64,000 nucleotides of DNA from Loxodes magnus (taxonomy: Eukaryota > Ciliophora > Karyorelictea > Loxodida > Loxodidae), in assembly GCA_946699065.1 (NCBI GenBank), contig CAMPDV010000709.1, positions 62,001-126,000 of the forward strand, read 5' to 3'. The position numbers and the translations under genes are program-made. The notes below the pieces were generated by a model. The model did not search any database, was not told where the DNA came from, and saw only the letters and a program-made list of their open reading frames with translations. Of the stretch, positions 1 through 11,960 are shown piece by piece (position 1 is the stretch's first letter; every line of letters starts with the position of its first letter).

Positions 1-1013
1 AAGAAGATAGTGTTTCATTTTTAAGGAGTATGCTTTGAGAAGTAATAAGTTTTTTGAAAAGTGAATAAGTAAAGTAAGTAAAGAAGATAGAGTTTCAGTT
101 TCAAGGAGTATGCTTAGAGAAGGAATATGTATTTAGAAAAGTGAAGAAGTAAAGTAAGAAAAGAAGATAGAATTTCAGTTTCAAAGAGTATGCTTAGAGA
201 AGTAATAAGTATTTAGAAAAGTGAAGAAGTAAAGTAAGAAAAAAGGAAAGAATTTCAGTTTTAAAGAGTATGCTTTGAGAAGTAATAAGTATTTAGAAAA
301 AGTTCAATAAGTAAAGTAAGAAAAGAAGATAGAGTTTCAGTTTCAAGGAGTATGCTTAGAGAAGTAATAAGTTTTTTGAAAAGTGAATAAGTAAAGTAAG
401 AAAAAAAGAAAGAATTTCAGTTTTAAGGAGTATGCTTAGAGAAGGAATAAGTATTTATAAAGTGAAGAAGTAAAGTAAGAAAAGAAGATAGAGTTTCAGT
501 TTCAAGGAGTATGCTTAGAGAAGTAATATGTTTTTAAAAAAGTGAAGAAGTAAAGTAAGAAAAGAAGATAGAGTTTCAGTTTTAAGGAGTATGATTTGAG
601 AAGTAATAAGTATTTAGAAAAGTGAATAAGTAAAGTAAGAAAAGAAGATAAAATTTCATTTTTGTGATAGTATGATTTGAGAAGAAAAAAGTATTTGGAA
701 AAGTGAAGAAGTAAAGTAAGAAAAGAAGATAGAGTTTCAGTTTTAAGGAGTATGATTTGAGAAGTAATAAGTTTTTTGAAAAGTTGAATAAGTAAAGTAA
801 GAAAAGAAGAAAGAATTTCAGTTTTAAAGAATATGCTTTGAGAAGTAATAAGTATTTATAAAAGTGAAGAAGTAAAGTAAGAAAAGAAGATAGAGTTTCA
901 GTTTCAAAGAGTATGCTTAGAGAAGGAATATGTATTTAGAAAAGTGAAGAAGTAAAGTAAGAAAAGAAGAAAGAATTTCAGTTTTAAGGAGTATGCTTTG
1001 AGAAGAAATAAGT
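1..1013. repeat. 1.0-kb higher-order block, copy 1
   Basis: Reading line by line, this block has no difference from 3287-4299 (offset 3,286 bp). It ends at 1013, where the partner changes from agtattta to agtttttt. Because the window opens inside the block, its true left end is unknown. It contains the rare 82-bp monomer with agttcaataag near 301 and the divergent tttttgtgatag monomer near 660, which make the match unambiguous. Confidence 0.85.
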
Positions 1014-3286
1014 ATTTAGAAAAGTGAATAAGTAAAGTAAGAAAAGAAGATAAAATTTCATTTTTGTGATAGTATGATTTGAGAAGAAAAAAGTATTTGG
1101 AAAAGTGAAGAAGTAAAGTAAGAAAAGAAGATAGAGTTTCAGTTTTAAGGAGTATGATTTGAGAAGTAATAAGTTTTTTGAAAAGTTGAATAAGTAAAGT
1201 AAGAAAAGAAGAAAGAATTTCAGTTTTAAAGAATATGCTTTGAGAAGTAATAAGTATTTATAAAAGTGAAGAAGTAAAGTAAGAAAAGAAGATAGAGTTT
1301 CAGTTTCAAAGAGTATGCTTAGAGAAGGAATATGTATTTAGAAAAGTGAATAAGTAAAGTAAGAAAAAAAGAAAGAATTTTAGTTTTAAGGAGTATGCTT
1401 TGAGAAGTAATAAGTATTTAGAAAAGTGAAGTAGTAAAGTAAGAAAAGAAGAAAGAATTTCAGTTTTAAGGAGTATGATTTGAGAAGTAATAAGTATTTA
1501 GAAAAGTGAAGAAGTAAAGTAAGAAAAGATAGAGTTTCAGTTTTAAGGAGTATGCTTTGAGAAGTAATAAGTTTTTTGAAAAGTGAATAAGTAAAGTAAG
1601 AAAAGAAGATAGAGTTTCAGTTTTAAGGAGTATGCTTTGAGAAGTAATAAGTATTTAGAAAAAGTTGAATAAGTAAAGTAAGAAAAAAAGATAGAGTTTC
1701 AGTTTTAAGGAGTATGCTTTGAGAAGGAATATGTATTTAGAAAAGTGAAGAAGTAAAGTAAGAAAAAAGGAAAGAATTTCAGTTTTAAAGAGTATGCTTT
1801 GAGAAGTAATAAGTATTTAGAAAAAGTTCAATAAGTAAAGTAAGAAAAGAAGATAGAGTTTCAGTTTCAAGGAGTATGCTTAGAGAAGTAATAAGTTTTT
1901 TGAAAAGTGAATAAGTAAAGTAAGAAAAGAAGAAAGAATTTCATATTTAGGTAGTATGATTTGAGAAGAAATAAGTATTTATAAAGTGAAGAAGTAAAGT
2001 AAGAAAAGAAGATAGAGTTTCAGTTTCAAGGAGTATGCTTAGAGAAGTAATATGTTTTTAAAAAAGTGAAGAAGTAAAGTAAGAAAAGAAGATAGAGTTT
2101 CAGTTTTAAGGAGTATGATTTGAGAAGTAATAAGTATTTAGAAAAGTGAATAAGTAAAGTAAGAAAAGAAGATAAAATTTCATTTTTGTGATAGTATGAT
2201 TTGAGAAGAAAAAAGTATTTGGAAAAGTGAAGAAGTAAAGTAAGAAAAGAAGATAGAGTTTCAGTTTTAAGGAGTATGATTTGAGAAGTAATAAGTTTTT
2301 TGAAAAGTTGAATAAGTAAAGTAAGAAAAGAAGAAAGAATTTCAGTTTTAAAGAATATGCTTTGAGAAGTAATAAGTATTTATAAAAGTGAAGAAGTAAA
2401 GTAAGAAAAGAAGATAGAGTTTCAGTTTCAAAGAGTATGCTTAGAGAAGGAATATGTATTTAGAAAAGTGAATAAGTAAAGTAAGAAAAAAAGAAAGAAT
2501 TTTAGTTTTAAGGAGTATGCTTTGAGAAGTAATAAGTATTTAGAAAAGTGAAGTAGTAAAGTAAGAAAAGAAGAAAGAATTTCAGTTTTAAGGAGTATGC
2601 TTTGAGAAGAAATAAGTATTTAGAAAAGTGAATAAGTAAAGTAAGAAAAGAAGATAAAATTTCATTTTTGTGATAGTATGATTTGAGAAGAAAAAAGTAT
2701 TTGGAAAAGTGAAGAAGTAAAGTAAGAAAAGAAGATAGAGTTTCAGTTTTAAGGAGTATGCTTAGAGAAGTAATAAGTATTTAGAAAAAGTTGAATAAGT
2801 AAAGTAAGAAAAAAAGATAGAGTTTCAGTTTTAAGGAGTATGCTTTGAGAAGTAATAAGTTTTTTGAAAAGTGAATAAGTAAAGTAAGAAAAAAAGAAAG
2901 AATTTCAGTTTTAAGGAGTATGCTTAGAGAAGGAATATGTATTTAGAAAAGTGAATAAGTAAAGTAAGAAAAGAAGATAGAGTTTCAGTTTTAAGGAGTA
3001 TGCTTAGAGAAGTAATAAGTATTTAGAAAAGTGAAGAAGTAAAGTAAGAAAAGATAGAGTTTCAGTTTTAAGGAGTATGCTTTGAGAAGTAATAAGTTTT
3101 TTGAAAAAGTTGAATAAGTAAAGTAAGAAAAGAAGATAGAATTTCAGTTTTAAGGAGTATGCTTAGAGAAGTAATAAGTATTTAGAAAAGTGAAGAAGTA
3201 AAGTAAGAAAAGATAGAGTTTCAGTTTTAAGGAGTATGCTTTGAGAAGTAATAAGTATTTAGAAAAGTGAAGAAGTAAAGTAAGAA

Positions 3287-4299
3287 AAGAAGATAGTGTT
3301 TCATTTTTAAGGAGTATGCTTTGAGAAGTAATAAGTTTTTTGAAAAGTGAATAAGTAAAGTAAGTAAAGAAGATAGAGTTTCAGTTTCAAGGAGTATGCT
3401 TAGAGAAGGAATATGTATTTAGAAAAGTGAAGAAGTAAAGTAAGAAAAGAAGATAGAATTTCAGTTTCAAAGAGTATGCTTAGAGAAGTAATAAGTATTT
3501 AGAAAAGTGAAGAAGTAAAGTAAGAAAAAAGGAAAGAATTTCAGTTTTAAAGAGTATGCTTTGAGAAGTAATAAGTATTTAGAAAAAGTTCAATAAGTAA
3601 AGTAAGAAAAGAAGATAGAGTTTCAGTTTCAAGGAGTATGCTTAGAGAAGTAATAAGTTTTTTGAAAAGTGAATAAGTAAAGTAAGAAAAAAAGAAAGAA
3701 TTTCAGTTTTAAGGAGTATGCTTAGAGAAGGAATAAGTATTTATAAAGTGAAGAAGTAAAGTAAGAAAAGAAGATAGAGTTTCAGTTTCAAGGAGTATGC
3801 TTAGAGAAGTAATATGTTTTTAAAAAAGTGAAGAAGTAAAGTAAGAAAAGAAGATAGAGTTTCAGTTTTAAGGAGTATGATTTGAGAAGTAATAAGTATT
3901 TAGAAAAGTGAATAAGTAAAGTAAGAAAAGAAGATAAAATTTCATTTTTGTGATAGTATGATTTGAGAAGAAAAAAGTATTTGGAAAAGTGAAGAAGTAA
4001 AGTAAGAAAAGAAGATAGAGTTTCAGTTTTAAGGAGTATGATTTGAGAAGTAATAAGTTTTTTGAAAAGTTGAATAAGTAAAGTAAGAAAAGAAGAAAGA
4101 ATTTCAGTTTTAAAGAATATGCTTTGAGAAGTAATAAGTATTTATAAAAGTGAAGAAGTAAAGTAAGAAAAGAAGATAGAGTTTCAGTTTCAAAGAGTAT
4201 GCTTAGAGAAGGAATATGTATTTAGAAAAGTGAAGAAGTAAAGTAAGAAAAGAAGAAAGAATTTCAGTTTTAAGGAGTATGCTTTGAGAAGAAATAAGT
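3287..4299. repeat. 1.0-kb higher-order block, copy 2
   Basis: Second copy of the block at 1-1013, beginning with the rare aagatagtgtttca form. The near-perfect identity over about 12.5 monomers, against frequent differences between adjacent monomers, means the block was duplicated as one piece and recently. The pair implies a local HOR period of 41 monomers. Confidence 0.85.
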
Positions 4300-4865
4300 T
4301 TTTTGAAAAGTGAATAAGTAAAGTAAGAAAAGAAGATAGAGTTTCAGTTTTAAGGAGTATGCTTAGAGAAGTAATAAGTATTTAGAAAAAGTTGAATAAG
4401 TAAAGTAAGAAAAGAAGAAAGAATTTCATATTTAGGTAGTATGATTTGAGAAGAAATAAGTATTTATAAAGTGAAGAAGTAAAGTAAGAAAAGAAGATAG
4501 AGTTTCAGTTTCAAGGAGTATGCTTAGAGAAGGAATATGTTTTTAAAAAAGTGAATAAGTAAAGTAAGAAAAGAAGATAGAATTTCAGTTTTAAGGAGTA
4601 TGCTTTGAGAAGAAATATGTATTTAGAAAAGTGAATAAGTAAAGTAAGAAAAAAAGAAAGAATTTTAGTTTTAAGGAGTATGCTTTGAGAAGTAATAAGT
4701 ATTTAGAAAAGTGAAGTAGTAAAGTAAGAAAAGAAGAAAGAATTTCAGTTTTAAGGAGTATGATTTGAGAAGTATTAAGTATTTAGAAAAGTGAAGAAGT
4801 AAAGTAAGAAAAGAAGATAGAATTTCAGTTTTAAGGAGTATGCTTTGAGAAGAAATAAGTTTTTT

Positions 4866-6491
4866 GAAAAGTGAATAAGTAAAGTAAGAAAAGAAGATAG
4901 AGTTTCAGTTTTAAGGAGTATGCTTTGAGAAGTAATAAGTATTTAGAAAAGTGAATAAGTAAAGTATGAAAAGAAGATAGAGTTTCAGTTTTAAGGAGTA
5001 TGCTTTGAGAAGTAATAAGTATTTAGAAAAGTGAAGAAGTAAAGTAAGAAAAGAAGAAAGAATTTCAGTTTTAAGGAGTATGATTTGAGAAGTAATAAGT
5101 ATTTAGAAAAAGTTGAATAAGTAAAGTAAGAAAAAAAGATAGAGTTTCAGTTTTAAGGAGTATGCTTTGAGAAGTAATAAGTATTTAGAAAAGTGAAGAA
5201 GTAAAGTAAGAAAAGAAGAAAGAATTTCAGTTTTAAGGAGTATGCTTTGAGAAGAAATAAGTTTTTTGAAAAGTGAATAAGTAAAGTAAGAAAAGAAGAT
5301 AGAGTTTCAGTTTTAAGGAGTATGCTTAGAGAAGTAATAAGTATTTAGAAAAGTGAATAAGTAAAGTATGAAAAGAAGATAGAGTTTCAGTTTTAAGGAG
5401 TATGCTTTGAGAAGTAATAAGTATTTAGAAAAGCGAAGAAGTAAAGTAAGAAAAGAAGATAGAGTTTCAGTTTTAAAGAGTATGCTTTGAGAAGTAATAA
5501 GTATTTAAAAAAGTGAAGAAGTAAAGTAAAAAAAAAGATAGAATTTCAGTTTTAAAGAGTATGCTTAGAGAAGAAATAAGTATTTAAAAAAGCGAAGAAG
5601 TAAAGTAAAAAAAGAAGATAGAGTTTCAGTTTTAAGGAGTATGCTTTGAGAAGTAATAAGTATTTAAAAAAGTGAAGAAGTAAAGTAAAAAAAAAGATAG
5701 AATTTCAGTTTTAAAGAGTATGCTTAGAGAAGAAATAAGTATTTAAAAAAGCGAAGAAGTAAAGTAAAAAAAGAAGATAGAGTTTCAGTTTTAAGGAGTA
5801 TGCTTTGAGAAGAAATAAGTATTTTGAAAAGTGAATAAGTAAAGTAAGAAAAAAAGATAAAGTTTCAGTTTTAAGGAGTATGCTTAGAGAAGGAATAAGT
5901 ATTTATAAAAGTGAAGAAGTAAAGTAAGAAAAGAAGATAGAATTTCAGTTTTAAAGAGTATGCTTAGAGAAGAAATAAGTATTTAGAAAAGCGAAGAAGT
6001 AAAGTAAGAAAAGAAGATAGAGTTTCAGTTTTAAGGAGTATGCTTTGAGAAGAAATAAGTATTTAGAAAAGTGAATAAGTAAAGTAAGAAAAGAAGATAA
6101 AATTTCAGTTTTAAGGAGTATGATTTGAGAAGAAATAAGTTTTTTGAAAAAGTTGAATAAGTAAAGTAAGAAAAGAAGATAGAGTTTCAGTTTTAAGGAG
6201 TATGATTTGAGAAGTAATAAGTTTTTTGAAAAGTGAATAAGTAAAGTAAGAAAAGAAGATAGAGTTTCAGTTTTATTGAGTGTGCTTTGAGAAGAAATAA
6301 GTATTTAGAAAAGTGAAGAAGTAGAGTAAGAAAAGAAGAAAGAATTTCAGTTTTAAAGAGTATGCTTTGAGAAGTAATAAGTATTTTGAAAAGTGAATAA
6401 GTAAAGTAAGAAAAAAAGAAAGTAATTCAGTTTTAAGGAGTATGCTTAGAGAAGGAATATGTATTTAAAAAAGTGAAGAAGTAAAGTAAGA
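4866..6491. repeat. Domain-2 higher-order block, copy A
   Basis: First of three copies. It matches copy B at an offset of 1,924 bp up to the agcgaag cluster and 1,765 bp after it, and copy C at a constant 4,975 bp. It carries two successive agcgaag dimers near 5540-5760, one of which is missing from copy B. It differs from B and C near 5907 in having tatttataaaagtg where they have tatttaaaaaagtg. Confidence 0.75.
4971..5050 (+). repeat. Reference monomer, left-type satellite
   Basis: This 80-bp copy carries the commonest state at most variable sites of the left 58 kb and serves as a type sequence. Composition by hand count is A36 T22 G20 C2. The only two C residues are in tttcag (position 16) and tatgc (position 33). 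Variable sites across the array are: gatag or gaaag (3-10); gag or gaa before tttcag; ttttaagg, ttttaaag or tttcaagg (19-26); gctttgag, gcttagag, gatttgag or gattggag (32-39); agtaataag, agaaataag, aggaataag or aggaatatg (41-49); tatttag, ttttttg, tatttat, tatttgg or tatttaa (50-56); gtgaagaag, gtgaataag, gttgaataag or agttgaataag (61-69). Confidence 0.9.
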
Positions 6492-6628
6492 AAAGAAGAA
6501 AGAATTTCAGTTTTAAAGAATATGCTTTGAGAAGTAATAAGTATTTATAAAAGTGAATAAGTAAAGTAAGAAAAGAAGATAGAGTTTCAGTTTTAAGGAG
6601 TATGCTTTGAGAAGTAATAAGTTTTTTG

Positions 6629-8750
6629 AAAAAGTTGAATAAGTAAAGTAAGAAAAGAAGAAAGAATTTCAGTTTTAAAGAATATGCTTTGAGAAGTAAT
6701 AAGTATTTATAAAAGTGAAGAAGTAAAGTAAGAAAAAAAGAAAGAATTTCAGTTTTAAGGAGTATGCTTAGAGAAGGAATATGTATTTAGAAAAGTGAAT
6801 AAGTAAAGTAAGAAAAGAAGATAGAGTTTCAGTTTTAAGGAGTATGCTTTGAGAAGTAATAAGTATTTAGAAAAGTGAATAAGTAAAGTATGAAAAGAAG
6901 ATAGAGTTTCAGTTTTAAGGAGTATGCTTTGAGAAGTAATAAGTATTTAGAAAAGTGAAGAAGTAAAGTAAGAAAAGAAGAAAGAATTTCAGTTTTAAGG
7001 AGTATGATTTGAGAAGTAATAAGTATTTAGAAAAAGTTGAATAAGTAAAGTAAGAAAAAAAGATAGAGTTTCAGTTTTAAGGAGTATGCTTTGAGAAGTA
7101 ATAAGTATTTAGAAAAGTGAAGAAGTAAAGTAAGAAAAGAAGAAAGAATTTCAGTTTTAAGGAGTATGCTTTGAGAAGAAATAAGTTTTTTGAAAAGTGA
7201 ATAAGTAAAGTAAGAAAAGAAGATAGAGTTTCAGTTTTAAGGAGTATGCTTAGAGAAGTAATAAGTATTTAGAAAAGTGAATAAGTAAAGTATGAAAAGA
7301 AGATAGAGTTTCAGTTTTAAGGAGTATGCTTTGAGAAGTAATAAGTATTTAGAAAAGCGAAGAAGTAAAGTAAGAAAAGAAGATAGAGTTTCAGTTTTAA
7401 AGAGTATGCTTTGAGAAGTAATAAGTATTTAAAAAAGTGAAGAAGTAAAGTAAAAAAAAAGATAGAATTTCAGTTTTAAAGAGTATGCTTAGAGAAGAAA
7501 TAAGTATTTAAAAAAGCGAAGAAGTAAAGTAAAAAAAGAAGATAGAGTTTCAGTTTTAAGGAGTATGCTTTGAGAAGAAATAAGTATTTTGAAAAGTGAA
7601 TAAGTAAAGTAAGAAAAAAAGATAAAGTTTCAGTTTTAAGGAGTATGCTTAGAGAAGGAATAAGTATTTAAAAAAGTGAAGAAGTAAAGTAAGAAAAAAA
7701 GATAGAATTTCAGTTTTAAAGAGTATGCTTAGAGAAGAAATAAGTATTTAGAAAAGCGAAGAAGTAAAGTAAGAAAAGAAGATAGAGTTTCAGTTTTAAG
7801 GAGTATGCTTTGAGAAGAAATAAGTATTTAGAAAAGTGAATAAGTAAAGTAAGAAAAGAAGATAAAATTTCAGTTTTAAGGAGTATGATTTGAGAAGAAA
7901 TAAGTTTTTTGAAAAAGTTGAATAAGTAAAGTAAGAAAAGAAGATAGAGTTTCAGTTTTAAGGAGTATGATTTGAGAAGTAATAAGTTTTTTGAAAAGTG
8001 AATAAGTAAAGTAAGAAAAGAAGATAGAGTTTCAGTTTTATTGAGTGTGCTTTGAGAAGAAATAAGTATTTAGAAAAGTGAAGAAGTAGAGTAAGAAAAG
8101 AAGAAAGAATTTCAGTTTTAAAGAGTATGCTTTGAGAAGTAATAAGTATTTTGAAAAGTGAATAAGTAAAGTAAGAAAAAAAGAAAGTAATTCAGTTTTA
8201 AGGAGTATGCTTAGAGAAGGAATATGTATTTAAAAAAGTGAAGAAGTAAAGTAAGAAAAAAAGAAAGAATTTCAGTTTTAAGGAGTATGCTTAGAGAAGG
8301 AATATGTATTTAGAAAAGTGAATAAGTAAAGTAAGAAAAGAAGATAGAGTTTCAGTTTTAAGGAGTATGCTTTGAGAAGTAATAAGTTTTTTGAAAAAGT
8401 TGAATAAGTAAAGTAAGAAAAGAAGAAAGAATTTCAGTTTTAAAGAATATGCTTTGAGAAGTAATAAGTATTTATAAAAGTGAAGAAGTAAAGTAAGAAA
8501 AAAAGAAAGAATTTCAGTTTTAAGGAGTATGCTTAGAGAAGGAATATGTATTTAGAAAAGTGAATAAGTAAAGTAAGAAAAGAAGATAAAATTTCAGTTT
8601 TAAGGAGTATGATTTGAGAAGAAATAAGTTTTTTGAAAAAGTTGAATAAGTAAAGTAAGAAAAGAAGATAGAGTTTCAGTTTTAAGGAGTATGATTTGAG
8701 AAGTAATAAGTTTTTTGAAAAGTGAATAAGTAAAGTAAGAAAAGAAGATA
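6629..8750. repeat. Domain-2 higher-order block, copy B (159-bp deletion)
   Basis: Pairs with copy C at an offset of 3,051 bp before the agcgaag cluster and 3,210 bp after it. The 159-bp change equals one 80-bp plus one 79-bp monomer, so one dimer is absent here near 7440-7560. Identity with copy C extends over about 2.1 kb, from the aaaaagttg at 6629 to 8750, where the two part company. I saw one substitution near 6720. Confidence 0.78.
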
Positions 8751-9308
8751 GAGTTTCAGTTTTATTGAGTGTGCTTTGAGAAGAAATAAGTATTTAGAAA
8801 AGTGAAGAAGTAGAGTAAGAAAAGAAGAAAGAATTTCAGTTTTAAAGAGTATGCTTTGAGAAGTAATAAGTATTTTGAAAAGTGAATAAGTAAAGTAAGA
8901 AAAAAAGAAAGTAATTCAGTTTTAAGGAGTATGCTTAGAGAAGGAATATGTATTTAAAAAAGTGAAGAAGTAAAGTAAGAAAAAAAGAAAGAATTTCAGT
9001 TTTAAGGAGTATGCTTAGAGAAGGAATATGTATTTAGAAAAGTGAATAAGTAAAGTAAGAAAAGAAGATAGAGTTTCAGTTTTAAGGAGTATGCTTTGAG
9101 AAGTAATAAGTTTTTTGAAAAAGTTGAATAAGTAAAGTAAGAAAAGAAGAAAGAATTTCAGTTTTAAAGAATATGCTTTGAGAAGTAATAAGTATTTATA
9201 AAAGTGAAGAAGTAAAGTAAGAAAAAAAGAAAGAATTTCAGTTTTAAGGAGTATGCTTAGAGAAGGAATATGTATTTAGAAAAGTGAATAAGTAAAGTAA
9301 GAAAAGAA
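7861..9308. repeat. Tandem duplication of a 724-bp, 9-monomer unit
   Basis: Unit 1 is 7861-8584 and unit 2 is 8585-9308, both opening with gataaaattt and containing ttttattgagtgtgc and gtagagtaag monomers in the same order. The same junction spacing of 724 bp recurs in copy C of the domain-2 block (11071 and 11795), so the duplication predates the copying of B and C. Confidence 0.75.
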
Positions 9309-9540
9309 GATAGAGTTTCAGTTTTAAGGAGTATGCTTTGAGAAGTAATAAGTATTTAGAAAAGTGAAGAAGTAAAGTAAGAAAAGAAGATAGAATTTCA
9401 GTTTTAAGGAGTATGCTTAGAGAAGGAATATGTATTTAAAAAAGTGAAGAAGTAAAGTAAGAAAAAAAGAAAGAATTTCAGTTTTAAGGAGTATGCTTAG
9501 AGAAGGAATATGTATTTAGAAAAGTGAATAAGTAAAGTAA

Positions 9541-9913
9541 GAAAAGAAGATTGAGTTTAAGTTTTATTGAGTGTGCTTTTAGAAGAAATAATTATTTAGA
9601 AAAGTGAATATGTAAAGTAAGAAAAGAAGAAAGAATTTCAGTTTTAAAGAGTATGCTTTGAGAAGTAATAAGTATTTATAAAAAGTTGAATAAGTAAAGT
9701 AAGAAAAGAAGAAAGAATTTCAGTTTTAAAGAATATGCTTTGAGAAGTAATAAGTATTTATAAAAGTGAATAAGTAAAGTAAGAAAAAAAGAAAGAATTT
9801 CAGTTTTAAGGAGTATGCTTAGAGAAGGAATATGTATTTAGAAAAGTGAATAAGTAAAGTAAGAAAAGAAGATAGAGTTTCAGTTTTAAGGAGTATGCTT
9901 TGAGAAGTAATAA
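9541..9913. repeat. attgagtttaag block, pairs with 12833-13205
   Basis: Offset 3,292 bp. The shared run starts with gaagattgagtttaag and passes through gtgaatatgtaaag, an 82-bp aaaagttgaataag monomer and an aaagaatatgc monomer. It diverges where this copy has agtattta and the partner agtttttt. It links domain 2 to domain 3 and shows that blocks moved across the domain boundary. Confidence 0.65.
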
Positions 9914-11960
9914 GTATTTAGAAAAGTGAATAAGTAAAGTATGAAAAGAAGATAGAGTTTCAGTTTTAAGGAGTATGCTTTGAGAAGTAATAAGTATTTA
10001 GAAAAGTGAAGAAGTAAAGTAAGAAAAGAAGAAAGAATTTCAGTTTTAAGGAGTATGATTTGAGAAGTAATAAGTATTTAGAAAAAGTTGAATAAGTAAA
10101 GTAAGAAAAAAAGATAGAGTTTCAGTTTTAAGGAGTATGCTTTGAGAAGTAATAAGTATTTAGAAAAGTGAAGAAGTAAAGTAAGAAAAGAAGAAAGAAT
10201 TTCAGTTTTAAGGAGTATGCTTTGAGAAGAAATAAGTTTTTTGAAAAGTGAATAAGTAAAGTAAGAAAAGAAGATAGAGTTTCAGTTTTAAGGAGTATGC
10301 TTAGAGAAGTAATAAGTATTTAGAAAAGTGAATAAGTAAAGTATGAAAAGAAGATAGAGTTTCAGTTTTAAGGAGTATGCTTTGAGAAGTAATAAGTATT
10401 TAGAAAAGCGAAGAAGTAAAGTAAGAAAAGAAGATAGAGTTTCAGTTTTAAAGAGTATGCTTTGAGAAGTAATAAGTATTTAAAAAAGTGAAGAAGTAAA
10501 GTAAAAAAAAAGATAGAATTTCAGTTTTAAAGAGTATGCTTAGAGAAGAAATAAGTATTTAAAAAAGCGAAGAAGTAAAGTAAAAAAAGAAGATAGAGTT
10601 TCAGTTTTAAGGAGTATGCTTTGAGAAGTAATAAGTATTTAAAAAAGTGAAGAAGTAAAGTAAAAAAAAAGATAGAATTTCAGTTTTAAAGAGTATGCTT
10701 AGAGAAGAAATAAGTATTTAAAAAAGCGAAGAAGTAAAGTAAAAAAAGAAGATAGAGTTTCAGTTTTAAGGAGTATGCTTTGAGAAGAAATAAGTATTTT
10801 GAAAAGTGAATAAGTAAAGTAAGAAAAAAAGATAAAGTTTCAGTTTTAAGGAGTATGCTTAGAGAAGGAATAAGTATTTAAAAAAGTGAAGAAGTAAAGT
10901 AAGAAAAAAAGATAGAATTTCAGTTTTAAAGAGTATGCTTAGAGAAGAAATAAGTATTTAGAAAAGCGAAGAAGTAAAGTAAGAAAAGAAGATAGAGTTT
11001 CAGTTTTAAGGAGTATGCTTTGAGAAGAAATAAGTATTTAGAAAAGTGAATAAGTAAAGTAAGAAAAGAAGATAAAATTTCAGTTTTAAGGAGTATGATT
11101 TGAGAAGAAATAAGTTTTTTGAAAAAGTTGAATAAGTAAAGTAAGAAAAGAAGATAGAGTTTCAGTTTTAAGGAGTATGATTTGAGAAGTAATAAGTTTT
11201 TTGAAAAGTGAATAAGTAAAGTAAGAAAAGAAGATAGAGTTTCAGTTTTATTGAGTGTGCTTTGAGAAGAAATAAGTATTTAGAAAAGTGAAGAAGTAGA
11301 GTAAGAAAAGAAGAAAGAATTTCAGTTTTAAAGAGTATGCTTTGAGAAGTAATAAGTATTTTGAAAAGTGAATAAGTAAAGTAAGAAAAAAAGAAAGTAA
11401 TTCAGTTTTAAGGAGTATGCTTAGAGAAGGAATATGTATTTAAAAAAGTGAAGAAGTAAAGTAAGAAAAAAAGAAAGAATTTCAGTTTTAAGGAGTATGC
11501 TTAGAGAAGGAATATGTATTTAGAAAAGTGAATAAGTAAAGTAAGAAAAGAAGATAGAGTTTCAGTTTTAAGGAGTATGCTTTGAGAAGTAATAAGTTTT
11601 TTGAAAAAGTTGAATAAGTAAAGTAAGAAAAGAAGAAAGAATTTCAGTTTTAAAGAATATGCTTTGAGAAGTAATAAGTATTTATAAAAGTGAAGAAGTA
11701 AAGTAAGAAAAAAAGAAAGAATTTCAGTTTTAAGGAGTATGCTTAGAGAAGGAATATGTATTTAGAAAAGTGAATAAGTAAAGTAAGAAAAGAAGATAAA
11801 ATTTCAGTTTTAAGGAGTATGATTTGAGAAGAAATAAGTTTTTTGAAAAAGTTGAATAAGTAAAGTAAGAAAAGAAGATAGAGTTTCAGTTTTAAGGAGT
11901 ATGATTTGAGAAGTAATAAGTTTTTTGAAAAGTGAATAAGTAAAGTAAGAAAAGAAGATA
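9680..11960. repeat. Domain-2 higher-order block, copy C
   Basis: Third copy, retaining the agcgaag dimer lost from copy B but sharing with B the tatttaaaaaagtg state near 10870. It includes the 724-bp tandem unit discussed separately and ends at 11960, where it switches to a 162-bp repeat of its own preceding dimer (gataaaattt at 11795 and again at 11957). Confidence 0.78.

Larger units (their letters stand above)
1..4865. repeat. Satellite domain 1, oldest-looking mosaic
   Basis: About 61 monomers distinguished by two markers nearly confined to this stretch: tttcaaggag (first near 100, last near 4511) and the divergent monomer with tttttgtgatag followed by gaagaaaaaagtatttgg (near 660, 1062, 2184, 2666 and 3946). 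Another private form, tcatatttaggtagtatg followed by agaaataag, occurs near 1941 and 4427. Repeats at several scales are nested: offsets of 402 bp (about 603-945 with 1005-1347), 1,122 bp (about 1011-1480 with 2133-2600), about 1,524 bp (near 527 with 2051) and 3,286 bp. These offsets are close to 5, 14, 19 and 41 monomers. The right limit is set where the next domain's duplicated block begins. Confidence 0.7.

Noticed and set aside
646-700. Inserted foreign element at the tttttgtgatag monomer
   Set aside because: The monomer keeps its length to within a base or so and its flanking phase, and matches the satellite at both ends; it is a diverged monomer, not an insertion.
6520-6560. TATA-box-like promoter in tatttataaaag monomers
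   Set aside because: The motif is one of several states at a variable site in a 72% A+T repeat and recurs many times without any associated gene; chance composition explains it.
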